A DNA stretch of 64,000 bases, from positions 372,001-436,000 of the forward strand of contig CAWFRO010000005.1 in assembly GCA_963818225.1 (NCBI GenBank), written 5' to 3'. Position 1 is the stretch's first letter. Every line of letters begins with the position of its first letter. Positions 53,313 through 62,132 of this stretch are shown here, piece by piece. The position numbers and the translations under genes are program-made. Source of the stretch: Palsa-504 sp963818225. Lineage in GTDB: Bacteria > Actinomycetota > Actinomycetes > Streptosporangiales > Streptosporangiaceae. The notes under the pieces were generated by a model. The model made no database searches. It worked only from the letters and a program-made list of their open reading frames with translations, and had not been told where the DNA came from.

Positions 53313-54011
53313 ATGCTCACGATCCCCCTCCTGCATGGCCGGGCCCGCGGGCGGCGGGCGGCGGTGCCGATGGCCTGGACCGCGGCCGTCGCGGTGGCCG
53401 CCGCGCTGGCCGCTGCGGGGCTGCTCACGGCCTGCGGGAGCGCGCAGGCGCCGCAGCAGGCCGCGTCGTCGGCGTCCGGGCCGCACACCCAGGAGGCGGA
53501 CTCAGCGCCGTCACCGAAGACCGGACAGTCCACGCTGCCCGGGATGGGCGGGCTGGCGGTGTGCCCGTCCGCCACGCTGAAGGTGGCGCTGGACACCAGC
53601 CAGGCGGGCGGCGCGATGGGCAGCGCGTACTACCCGGTCAACTTCACCAACACCTCGGACGCGCCGTGCGGGATGTACGGGTACCCCGACCTGTCCTTCG
53701 TCACCTCGGCAGGCAGCTCCGGCGTCCAGATCGGGGCGGCGGCCCAGGAGAACCCGTCATTCGGGAGGCTGGCCGTCCGGGTGCCGGCCGGCGGTGTCGC
53801 GCACGCCTGGCTCCAGGTCGCGGCGGCGGGCAACTACCCGGCTTCGACCTGCCACCCGGCGACCGCGCACGGGCTGCGGGTGTACCCGCCGGGTGACACG
53901 GTGGCCAGTTACGTGGACGTCAGCTTCGCCGCGTGCGCCTCAGCGAGCACCCCGCTGCTGACCGTCATGCCCGTCCGGTCCGGTCACGGCGTCCGCGGGG
54001 TCACGCCTTAG
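53313..54011 (+). CDS. DUF4232 lipoprotein
   Basis: 232 residues. Signal peptide with lipobox LLTACGS (Cys near 43); a Ser/Pro/Gln-rich linker follows, then the DUF4232 beta-sandwich from about 78 with LDTSQAGGAMGSAYYPVNFT, CGMYGYPDLSFVT and a Cys pair. Extracytoplasmic and lipid-anchored; the role is unknown. Confidence 0.8.
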   Translation: MLTIPLLHGRARGRRAAVPMAWTAAVAVAAALAAAGLLTACGSAQAPQQAASSASGPHTQEADSAPSPKTGQSTLPGMGGLAVCPSATLKVALDTSQAGGAMGSAYYPVNFTNTSDAPCGMYGYPDLSFVTSAGSSGVQIGAAAQENPSFGRLAVRVPAGGVAHAWLQVAAAGNYPASTCHPATAHGLRVYPPGDTVASYVDVSFAACASASTPLLTVMPVRSGHGVRGVTP

Positions 54012-54066
54012 GAGCTAGTTCGTGCGCCGCATTCCCGCCGAGCCGCCGGTGCCGTAGCGTCGGCCC

Positions 54067-55617
54067 ATGGACCTTTCCCCGCGACTGCGCGCGGTCTGCG
54101 ACCTTGACGTCGCCGAGATGCGCGAGAACAGCGGACGGCATGAATATGACGGCAAGCCGCAGGACCTGTCGCCGGATGGCGTCCGGGCCGGGCTGGCCCG
54201 GCTGGCCGCGGCGCGGGCCGGCGGCGAGCGTCTCGCCGACCCGCACGACGAGGCGCACCTGACCGCGGCCGAGGAACTGCAGCGGGTCACCTTCGCCGAA
54301 CTCGAACTGCACCGCCGTAACCCGATTTTGCACTTGGCCGAGCTTGAGCTGGCCCCCTACGACCGGGACTACGCTCCCGCCGCCGAACGGTCGGCGGCCT
54401 GGGCCGAGCACCTGGCCGCGTGGCCGCGGGTGGTCGACGCGGCGATCGAGTCTCTCGACCAGGTCAGCGCGCCGGTCGCGCAGGCGCTGATGGGACCGAC
54501 CCGGGGGCTCGCCGCCGGGCTCAGCGACCGCACGGTGGGGTTCAGCCGAGACGTGGATGAGGCGGTCCTGCAGGCCGCGCTGGCCGCGCATGCGCGACTG
54601 GTCGCCCACGTGGAGCGGGCCGCCGCGGATGGCGACCCGGACGCGGCGCTGGGCGGTGCCGCGCTCAGCGCGCTGATGAGCAGCGCGGAGGCTCTGCCGG
54701 TGGACCTCGGCCGGATGGCCGAGCAGGCCGACGCGGAACGGGACCGGCTGCTCGCCCTGCTGGCCGAGGGGTGCGCGCGCGTGGCCCCAGGCCAGCCGGC
54801 CCTGCAGGTGGCCAGGGAACTGGTCCGTGACCATCCGGACGCGGACGGCGTGGTCGAGGCGGGCCGGCTGTGGGCGCAGCGGGCCATCGACTTCACCCGT
54901 GAGCACGACCTGGTCCCCTACCACGACGGTGTATGCCTGGTCGGACCGGCGCCCGAGTCGCGGCGCTGGGCGATGGCGATGATGTTCTGGGCCGCACCCG
55001 GCGAGCCGGATGCCCCTTCGTGGTTTCACATCACGCCGCCGGAGGAGTCCTGGCCGGAGCGGGAAAAGGAGGAGTGGCTGGAGGTCTTCAGCGACACGAC
55101 ACTGCCCGCGATCGCCGTGCACGAGGTCGCGCCCGGCCACTTCTCTCATGGCCGTGCGCTGCGGCGGCTCACGTCTGACGTGCGCCGGACCGTGCACTCC
55201 AGCGCGTTCATCGAGGGATGGGCGCACTACGCCGAGGAACTTTGCGCGGAGGAGGGCTTCGGAGCCGACGACCCGCGGATCGCGATCGGCATCTGGCTTG
55301 AGGCCCTGGTCCGCGTGACCAGGCTGGCCTGCGCGATCGGCGTGCACGCCGCGGGCATGTCGGTCGAGGAGGCGGCGCGCCGGTTCGAGGCGGACACCCA
55401 CCTATCCGGCCCGGCCGCGCTGTCCGAGGCCCGGCGGGCCACGTTCGACCCGACCTACGGCCGGTACACCTGGGGCAAGCTGGAGATCCTCAAGATTCGC
55501 GAACAGGCCAGGAAGGACTGGGGAGCAGGCTTCACGCTGCAACGCTTCCACCGGGCGCTGCTTGACCTCGGCTCTCCCCCGCTCGGCCTCCTCGGCACGG
55601 CCCTCGAACGCGGCTGA
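54067..55617 (+). CDS. DUF885-family metallopeptidase-like protein
   Basis: 516 residues. The zinc motif HEVAPGH in AIAVHEVAPGHFSHGRALRR with downstream EGWAHYAEEL (Glu ligand) matches the DUF885 family. Helix-rich throughout; no signal peptide, so intracellular. Start ATG 54067. Substrate is unknown; probably a carboxypeptidase-like enzyme. Confidence 0.82.
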   Translation: MDLSPRLRAVCDLDVAEMRENSGRHEYDGKPQDLSPDGVRAGLARLAAARAGGERLADPHDEAHLTAAEELQRVTFAELELHRRNPILHLAELELAPYDRDYAPAAERSAAWAEHLAAWPRVVDAAIESLDQVSAPVAQALMGPTRGLAAGLSDRTVGFSRDVDEAVLQAALAAHARLVAHVERAAADGDPDAALGGAALSALMSSAEALPVDLGRMAEQADAERDRLLALLAEGCARVAPGQPALQVARELVRDHPDADGVVEAGRLWAQRAIDFTREHDLVPYHDGVCLVGPAPESRRWAMAMMFWAAPGEPDAPSWFHITPPEESWPEREKEEWLEVFSDTTLPAIAVHEVAPGHFSHGRALRRLTSDVRRTVHSSAFIEGWAHYAEELCAEEGFGADDPRIAIGIWLEALVRVTRLACAIGVHAAGMSVEEAARRFEADTHLSGPAALSEARRATFDPTYGRYTWGKLEILKIREQARKDWGAGFTLQRFHRALLDLGSPPLGLLGTALERG

Positions 55618-55654
55618 CCGGCCGCCCGTACGGGGGAACACGGCGGCTGGAGCA

Positions 55655-55745
55655 GCCGGCGGCTGGCTGCGCTGGCTGCTGCGCTCGGCTGGCTGCGCCC
55701 TCGGCTGGTTGCGGCTCGGCTGGTTGCGCCCTCGGCTGGCGAAGC
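55655..55745. repeat. imperfect tandem CTCGGCTGGTTGCG repeats
   Basis: About six short units of GGCTGG(C/T)TGCG type alternate with CCCTCG between the DUF885 and HNH genes. They look like slippage repeats. The adjacent 55780-55830 is strikingly AT-rich for this genome and probably holds the HNH gene promoter. Confidence 0.6.
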
Positions 55746-55848
55746 ATGCGGAAAGGTGATCGCGTGTCGGCGTGTCTTTGTGCTATGGAGGTCATTTTTC
55801 GCTATTGTGTTTGATAGTCATATATTTCATCCGAACGGATCGTGGCTG

Positions 55849-57928
55849 ATGAGCGAAGCACCGGTACCCCAGGACCCCGGGCGGGACGATGACCTGCCTG
55901 GCGCGGAGTGGCCGGAGTGGATGGATGAGCCGGGCTATCTGGCGGCCCAGTGTGAGGATGATCCCGGTGACGGCGAGCCGGAGGAGTATGAGGATCCGGA
56001 TAACGCGCCGCCGCCGGGGATGGATGATGCGCAGCTGGCTGCGCTGATCGCCGAGGCCCGGGAGGTCACCGCCGAGCAGGCCGAGGCGGAGGCGGAGATG
56101 GCCCGGGCCGGTCAGGCCGGGATCCGGGCCGTGCTCGGGTCGGTGGCGGCGGGCCGCCGGGGCCCGGGGATGCCGGGCTCGGCGTCCAGGTTCCCCGGTG
56201 AGTACACCAGCCGGGCTGCGGGGTTCGCGTCGGGTAAGCCGCTGGACGTCGCGCCGGGTGGCCCGGTGCTGGGCCAGTTCGCCGATGAGGCGGCCGGGGA
56301 CGATGACCGGTACCGGGGTGCGTCGGATGACGAATTGCTCGGGGCGATCTGCGCGTGGGACCGGGTGGAGGCTAATGCCAGTGCGCGGAAGCATGCGGCG
56401 GTGGCGGAGCTGCTCCGCCGCCGTCCCGCCCCCGGCGCCGCTCCGGTCGACGGCGCGTCCGGGTTGCCGCAGGAGTGGGATGAGTTCGCCTCCCGGGAGC
56501 TGGGTGCGGCGCTGGCCCTGTCCTCTGGAGATGCGGAGGAAGTGCTGGCTCTGGCCGCGGCGCTGGAGGTCAGCTTGCCGGGGACCCGGGCGGCGTTCCG
56601 GGCCGGGATCCTGACCGTCTCTAAGGCGCAGATCATCGCGTCGGCCACCATGTTGCTGGACCCGGCCGAGGCCCGCGCCGCGGAGGCGATGGTCCTGGGC
56701 CGGGCCGGGAGCTTGACTGCGGCGGGGTTGCGGTCGGCGATCAGCCGGGCGGTGATGGAGGTGAACCCGGAGAAGGCGAAGAAACGCCGTGAGCATGCGG
56801 CGCGGCAGGCGCGGGTGCAGCGGTGGGCGGAGCCGTCCGGGAACGCAGGTTTGACCGGCCGGGAATTGCCGCCGGCGGAGGTGCTGGCTGCTGACCAGCG
56901 GATCACCTGGTGGGCCCGGCAGCTCCGCAAGGCGGGCCTGGATGGCGGCATGGACTTGCTCCGGGCCCGCGCATTCCTGGACATTCTTCTCGGCATCGAC
57001 TCCCGGCCCCTCGGCACCCACTCCGGTAACGACCCCGGCCAGGACGGCAAGCCGTCCCAGCACAGCGGCCACGACGCCAAGCCCGGCCGGGACAGCGGCC
57101 CTGGCGACGACGGCGGGTCCGGTCCGGATGGCGGGTCTGGGCCGCGGGGGCCGCGGATGCCGGCTCCGGCTGGGCCGCTGGCCGGGGTGATCCCGCCCGG
57201 GTTCGCCGGCCGGGCCAACCTGACCATCCCGCTGGCCACCCTGCTCCACCTGGCCGACCGGCCCGGGGAGATGACCGGCATCGGCCCCCTCGACCCCGAC
57301 CTGGCCCGCGATCTGGCGGCCGCGGCGGCCCGCACGCGCCCGGTCCACCTGGTGCGTGACCGTGACCGACCAGGACGGGCACGCCATCGGGCACGGCTGC
57401 GCCCGGCCCGCACCCGCCCGCGGCCGGGCAGGCCCCGCCGCGCGTCAACAACCCGGCACCGCCAGCGGACCTGATCCGCCCGGCGGCCCATCATTCACCT
57501 TCACCGCCACAGACCAGCCCGGGCCACCCGGCGGGTACGGCACCTGGCGATTGGCCACCGGAACCCCCGGACAGCGGGACCTGCTCGTCGCCCTCGAGCC
57601 CATCCCCACGGGCGAGTGTGATCACCGGCACGAGGCCAAGGGCCACGATCCCGGGGTCCTGCTCCGGCACCTGGCCCAGGTCCGGCACGCCACGTGCACC
57701 GGGCCGGGCTGCCGCCGCCCATCGACAAGCAGCGACTTCGAGCACAACATCCCGTACGAGGCGGGCGGCCGGACCTGCCTCTGTAACGGGAACCCGAAGT
57801 GCCGTTACGACCATCGGCTGAAGCAGGACCCGCGCTGGAACGCCGAACAGCTCCCCACCGGCCATGTCCGCTGGACCACCCCGTCTGGACGGCAGTACCT
57901 CACCGAACCCACCCGGTACCCAATTTGA
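55849..57928 (+). CDS. DUF222/HNH endonuclease, frameshifted
   Basis: About 692 residues when joined. ATG 55849 begins an acidic N-terminus; the DUF222 helical domain spans ~150-400 (LLGAICAWDRVEANASARKH). Gly/Asp/Ser-rich linker at ~380-430. The frame changes at about 57338, where STWCVTVTDQDGHAIGHGCA resumes. The HNH domain at the end has CDHRHEAKGHDP and DFEHNIPYEAGGRTCLCN with CRYDHRLKQ. Such genes are multicopy in actinobacteria and often associated with intervening or mobile DNA. Confidence 0.75.
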
Positions 57929-58017
57929 GTGCTCAGCGGGGCAGGCCAGGGCCTTGCTCGGCTCTGGGCGTCGGCTCCGGGGATCGTCCCAGAGGCGGGC
58001 GCGGTAGCCTGATGGGC

Positions 58018-58500
58018 ATGCGGAGAGTGACGTCGGTTCTGGGCATCGCGGGCGGGGTGCTGCTGGCGGCGCTCGGGGTCAGCGGGTGCGCAACGAGCCA
58101 CCAGGCCGCGTCGTCGTCGATCAGCGTCACCAGCGCGTACGTGCCGACGCCGACCACGCCGGGAAACACGGTCGCATACCTGGACATTCGCAACAACGGC
58201 CGCGCGGACCGGCTGATCGCGGTGCACACCAGCGTGGGGGGCACGGTGCAGATGCGCGCCCCCCAGACCGGGAAGACCGACGTGCTGACCATGCACACCG
58301 TGGGCGACATCCCGATCCCGTCGGACTCGATGGTCCGGCTGAATCCCGATAACGGCTACCTGCTGATCACCGGCGCGGGCCCGATGCACGACGGCAAGGC
58401 CATCATGCTCCAGCTCACGTTCGCCGACGCCGGCACCGTCACCGTCATCGCGGTGGTGACCAATCCCCAGAACGGCGGCAGTAGCTACTTCCTCAACTGA
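58018..58500 (+). CDS. PCu(A)C-like copper-chaperone lipoprotein
   Basis: 160 residues from ATG 58018 (ATG 58012 also in frame). Signal peptide with lipobox LGVSGCA. The cupredoxin-like domain resembles PCu(A)C/DUF461: VAYLDIRNNGRADRLIAVHT and the late GYLLITGAGPMHDGKAIMLQ. The canonical H-M-H-x-M ligand set is not complete (only His in VHTS, Met in VQMRA and MH late), so copper binding may be weak or lost. Extracytoplasmic, lipid-anchored. Confidence 0.7.
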   Translation: MRRVTSVLGIAGGVLLAALGVSGCATSHQAASSSISVTSAYVPTPTTPGNTVAYLDIRNNGRADRLIAVHTSVGGTVQMRAPQTGKTDVLTMHTVGDIPIPSDSMVRLNPDNGYLLITGAGPMHDGKAIMLQLTFADAGTVTVIAVVTNPQNGGSSYFLN

Positions 58501-58535
58501 GCCGCCGAGCTGCGGACGTGGACCGAGGAGGAGCG

Positions 58536-59594
58536 ATGGATACGCTGCTGCCGGGCATCACCGTCGAGCGGACACCCACCAGCCGACTGACGATGGCGGT
58601 TATGTCCGTCACTGGCCGGAGCGGGCCGGCGGTGCTGTTCGTGCACGGCAACGTGTCGTCCTCGCTGTTCTGGCAGCCGACCATGCTGGCGCTGCCCGAG
58701 CCGTACCGGCCGCTGGCGATCGACCTGCGCGGGTTCGGCGAAACCGACGACGCGCCCGTTGACGCGACCCGCGGGCTGAGGGATTACGCGGACGATCTGG
58801 CCGCCACGGTCGACGCGCTCGGCCTGGAAGCGGTGCACCTCGTCGGCTGGAGCATGGGCGGCGGCGTGGTCCTGCAGTATCTGGTCGACCGGCCCGGTGC
58901 ACACCGGGTCGAGTCGCTGACCCTGGTCGACCCGGTATCCCCGTTCGGGTTCGGCGGGACCAAGGGTGTGGCTGGCGCCCTGTGCGACGCGCAGGGGGCC
59001 GGCTCGGGCGGCGGCAGCGCCAACCCGGAGTTCGTGGAGCGGCTGGCCGGCCAGGACCGCGGTGACGCGAGCCCGCTATCACCGCGGAACGTACTGCTGG
59101 CCCACTACGTCAAGCCGCCGCACGTACCCGAGCACCTGGATATCTTCGTGGAGTCCATGCTGTCCACCCGGGTCGGGGACGACTACTACCCCGGCGACTC
59201 ACGGCCGTCGCAGGCCTGGCCGGGCTTCGCGCCCGGCGACCGGGGCGTGCTGAACACCATGGCGCCCACTCATTTCCGGATCGCCGACTTGTCCGGGGTC
59301 CGGCCCAAGCCGCCGGTGCTGTGGCTGCGCGGCGCGGACGACGTGATCGTGTCGGACACCTCGCTGTATGACCTGGCCTACCTGGGGTCGCTGGGCGCCG
59401 TTCCGGGCTGGCCCGGCGAGCAGACCTGGCCACCCCAGCCCATGGTCGCGCAGACCCGCGGCGTGCTGGACGGCTACGCCGCAGCCGGCGGGCGCTACCG
59501 CGAGGTGGTGATCGAGGATGCCGGCCACGGGCCGCACCTGGATCAGCCGGAGAAGTTCGTCGCCGAGCTGGCCGGTCACCTCGGCGGGGCCTGA
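58536..59594 (+). CDS. alpha/beta hydrolase
   Basis: 352 residues from ATG 58536 (SD GAGGAG). The oxyanion loop is LFVHGNVSSSLFW, the nucleophile elbow GWSMGGG, the acid LRGADDVIV and the His in EDAGHGPHLDQP. A long cap with Gly/Ser-rich insertion is between residues 140 and 230. Length is above the typical 280; substrate unknown. It ends in a triplicated repeat. Confidence 0.82.
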   Translation: MDTLLPGITVERTPTSRLTMAVMSVTGRSGPAVLFVHGNVSSSLFWQPTMLALPEPYRPLAIDLRGFGETDDAPVDATRGLRDYADDLAATVDALGLEAVHLVGWSMGGGVVLQYLVDRPGAHRVESLTLVDPVSPFGFGGTKGVAGALCDAQGAGSGGGSANPEFVERLAGQDRGDASPLSPRNVLLAHYVKPPHVPEHLDIFVESMLSTRVGDDYYPGDSRPSQAWPGFAPGDRGVLNTMAPTHFRIADLSGVRPKPPVLWLRGADDVIVSDTSLYDLAYLGSLGAVPGWPGEQTWPPQPMVAQTRGVLDGYAAAGGRYREVVIEDAGHGPHLDQPEKFVAELAGHLGGA

Positions 59595-59667
59595 CGGGCT
59601 ATGCGCTGCGGCGGGGCCTGACGGCTACGCGCTGCGGCGGGCCTGACGGGCTATGCGCTGCGGCGGC
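59588..59667. repeat. three copies of a 26-28-bp unit across convergent gene ends
   Basis: Copies at about 59588, 59615 and 59641 share GCCTGACGGGCTATGCGCTG. Each has TGA on plus and CTA (TAG) on minus; copy 1 stops the hydrolase and copy 3 stops the toxin gene. Confidence 0.85.
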
Positions 59668-60778
59668 CGGTTTCGCCGGGCTCGATGCCGTGCTCGCGGA
59701 GCAGGTCGCTGAGCCGGGCGATCTCGAGGCGGAGCCGCCGGTTCTCGTCCGCAGGCGTGGGCGGCTTGCGTCCCCGGCGATGCCCCGGGCGGCCCGGGCC
59801 GAACCTGGGCAGCACGGGGGCCAGTGCGCCGCGGACCTCGCTCTCCCCCGCGCCGAGCCTGGTCAGCACCTGCGCCGCGGTGTCGTCAGCCGTGTGGAAC
59901 AGGGCCAGCAGGATGTGCTCGGTGCCGATGTAGTCGTGACCGTGGCTGACCGCCTCGCCCACGGCCCGCGGCATGACCCGCATGGGAAACGGGATGTCGG
60001 CGTCGTCCGGGACCCGCGACCGATGCTGGCCGGCGAGCTGAGTGACCTGCTCGCGCACGGACCCGGGGCTGATCCCGAGCCGCCGCAGTGCCTCGGCGGC
60101 CGGGCCCTGGGCGGTGGCGACCAGGCTGAGCAGGAACTGCTCGGGGCCCGGGTGGCCCAGGCCGAGCCGGTCAGCTTCCATCCGGGCGGCGACCACGACC
60201 TCGCGGGCGTCACCGGTGAACGGGAGGAATCCGGTAGCCGGGGTGTTGACACCAGCCTGGCGAACGGGGCTGACGGCGTGCGTGAGACGCAGGAGCCTGG
60301 TGGCCCGGGATCGCAGCGTTGGCGTGGGTGCTTCCGTGGCGGGTGGGGCGGAATATGCAGGCGGGGCGGAAGAAGCGGAATGGGGAGACAGCCGGGGCGA
60401 CAGCCAGGCGGCGGCGTCGGCCGGGCTCAGCCGCCCGCTGGCCAGGCCTTCGATGACGACGAGCGCGGCCCCGGGCGGGTCCAGGTCAGCCTGCCAGCCG
60501 TTGAGGGCCAGGAACTGCAGGCCGGCCGCCACGGCGACCTGCTCGCCGCAATCGGGAAACAGGCGATGGCGCAGCAACGCGTGCATCAGGCGGGCGGCGG
60601 ACGCAGCCGCGGCAGCTGCCGGAACAGATGACGTGGGTTCGCGTGAGGTGGGACCGGCTGAGGTGGCCAGCGCGGCCTGGGCGGCGGCGATGTCGAGCTG
60701 GGCCAGCGCTGCTTCGGGGCTGGTGCCGAGGACCTGGCCGGCGATCACGACCAGGTCGGCGACGTCGAGGGTGATCAT
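59651..60778 (-). CDS. Doc-like toxin domain fused to Clp N-terminal repeats
   Basis: 375 residues in two parts. Residues 1-130 resemble death-on-curing (Doc/Fic) toxins: ITLDVADLVVIAGQVLGTSP, LLRHRLFPDCGEQVAVAAGL and FLALNGWQADLDPPGAALV, with the Fic motif degenerate (HxFx..GN lost). Residues 185-335 carry two Clp_N repeats (AREVVVAARMEADRLGLGHP and VSHGHDYIGTEHILLALF), as in ClpC. The start ATG 60778 overlaps the antitoxin stop (ATGA). Clp-N domains bind ClpC/adaptor factors, so the toxin may be routed to Clp proteolysis. Function is inferred. Confidence 0.7.
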   Translation of the reverse strand: MITLDVADLVVIAGQVLGTSPEAALAQLDIAAAQAALATSAGPTSREPTSSVPAAAAAASAARLMHALLRHRLFPDCGEQVAVAAGLQFLALNGWQADLDPPGAALVVIEGLASGRLSPADAAAWLSPRLSPHSASSAPPAYSAPPATEAPTPTLRSRATRLLRLTHAVSPVRQAGVNTPATGFLPFTGDAREVVVAARMEADRLGLGHPGPEQFLLSLVATAQGPAAEALRRLGISPGSVREQVTQLAGQHRSRVPDDADIPFPMRVMPRAVGEAVSHGHDYIGTEHILLALFHTADDTAAQVLTRLGAGESEVRGALAPVLPRFGPGRPGHRRGRKPPTPADENRRLRLEIARLSDLLREHGIEPGETGRRSA

Positions 60779-61023
60779 GGCTGGTCGTCCCGGAGCAGGT
60801 CGAGCAGGCGCTGGTGCCGGGCCAGGTTGTCCTCGAGCAGACGGAGGAAACGCTGGTCCTGGCGGCGGGACTCGACCAGCGCGGCGATCGCCTCGCGGGC
60901 CACATCGGATACCGAGCGGCCCTCCACCTCCGCCACCGCCGCGAGCCGCTCGGCCAGCTCGGGGTCGAGCCGCAGCACCATGTTCTTGGTCCGGATGCTC
61001 CCGGCGCTGTCCCGTTCGGTCAT
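60775..61023 (-). CDS. ribbon-helix-helix antitoxin
   Basis: 82 residues from ATG 61023. RHH fold: KNMVLRLDPELAERLAAVAE and RSVSDVAREAIAALVESRRQ, then a Leu-rich C-terminal helix that would contact the toxin. It overlaps the toxin start by 4 nt, typical TA coupling. The palindromic AT-rich sequence directly upstream is the likely autoregulatory operator. Confidence 0.75.
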   Translation of the reverse strand: MTERDSAGSIRTKNMVLRLDPELAERLAAVAEVEGRSVSDVAREAIAALVESRRQDQRFLRLLEDNLARHQRLLDLLRDDQP

Positions 61024-61052
61024 GATATCAAGTTATCTCGATATCTATCCTG
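61024..61052 (-). promoter_or_regulatory. AT-rich operator of the toxin-antitoxin pair
   Basis: Two GATATC hexamers 17 bp apart, with TATC inversions between, sit immediately before the antitoxin ATG. It stands out in otherwise GC-rich DNA and is the expected site for RHH autoregulation. Confidence 0.5.
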
Positions 61053-61158
61053 CGGCAAGCCGGGCGGTGTAGACGGGAACGGATCGGGCAGGCGAACAGG
61101 GCGACATGACGGGCCGTGAGACACGCGGCCGGGAAACTACTACCGGGAGGAATCCATC

Positions 61159-61992
61159 GTGACCGCCATACCGGACGTCACGCTGAACAATGGCCAGCAG
61201 ATCCCGCAGCTTGGCTTCGGCGTGTTCCTGATCGAGCCGCAGGACACCGTGGCCGCGGTCAGCACCGCGCTGGAGGCCGGCTACCGGCACATCGACACGG
61301 CCGAGATGTACGGCAACGAGCAGGAGGTCGGCGAGGCGATCAGGCGGTCCGGCCTGGAGCGGGGCGAGATCTACATCACCAGCAAGCTGAACAACGACGC
61401 GCACGAGCCCGACGACGCCCGCCGGGCCTTTGACGAGTCGCTGAAGGCCCTGGGCCTGGACTACCTCGACCTGTTCCTCATCCACTGGCCGCTGCCGACC
61501 AGGTACGACGGCGACTTCGTCTCGACCTGGCGGACCCTGGAGGAGTTCTACCGGGAGGGGCGAGCCCGATCGATCGGGGTGTCCAACTTCCAGCCGCACT
61601 ACCTGCGGCGGCTGCACGGCGAGAGCGAGATCATCCCAGCGGTCAACCAGATCGAGGTCAATCCCTACCTGACTCAAGACGAGCTGCGCGGCTTCTGCGC
61701 CGTGCACCAGATCGCGGTGGAGGCCTGGTCGCCGCTCGGCCGGGGCAACGTCCTCGAGGACCCCGAGATCGCGACGATCGCTCGGCGGGCGGCCAAGACC
61801 CCGGCCCAGGTGGTCCTCCGCTGGCACATTCAGCGCGGCGACATCGTCTTCCCCAAGTCGGTCACCGCGAGCCGGATCCGCGAGAACATCGACATCTTCG
61901 ACTTCGGGCTGTCCGCGGACGAGGTCGAGGCGATAACCGCGCTGAACCGGAACGAGCGGACCGGCCCCAACCCCGACAAGTTCGCCGGCTGA
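61159..61992 (+). CDS. aldo/keto reductase
   Basis: 277 residues. Catalytic tetrad is complete: Asp46 and Tyr51 in HIDTAEMYGNE, Lys76 in ITSKLNND and His109 in LFLIHWPLP. NADPH-binding PKSVTASRIRENI is near the end. The subfamily is the 2,5-diketo-D-gluconate reductase type. GTG 61159 is preceded by GGGAGGAA. It stands alone. Confidence 0.87.
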   Translation: MTAIPDVTLNNGQQIPQLGFGVFLIEPQDTVAAVSTALEAGYRHIDTAEMYGNEQEVGEAIRRSGLERGEIYITSKLNNDAHEPDDARRAFDESLKALGLDYLDLFLIHWPLPTRYDGDFVSTWRTLEEFYREGRARSIGVSNFQPHYLRRLHGESEIIPAVNQIEVNPYLTQDELRGFCAVHQIAVEAWSPLGRGNVLEDPEIATIARRAAKTPAQVVLRWHIQRGDIVFPKSVTASRIRENIDIFDFGLSADEVEAITALNRNERTGPNPDKFAG

Positions 61993-62049
61993 TCTAGCAC
62001 GCGGTGCCCGGACGCTGGCGCCGGCGCGCGCGGGGACAGGGCAGGCGCG

Positions 62050-62098
62050 CCACGGACCGTTCGGCAAAAAAAAGGCCTTTTCCCCGAACGTCGCGTGG
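62050..62098. terminator. strong hairpin, possible bidirectional terminator
   Basis: Arms CCACGGACCGTTCGG (62050-62064) and CCGAACGTCGCGTGG (62084-62098) are complementary at 13 of 15 positions and enclose A8-GGCC-T4. The A and T tracts could terminate transcription both ways. The arm sequence recurs elsewhere in the window (see findings). Confidence 0.55.
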
Positions 62099-62132
62099 TG
62101 CGTCCGGCGGGCACCGCATAGATGATGGTCTG

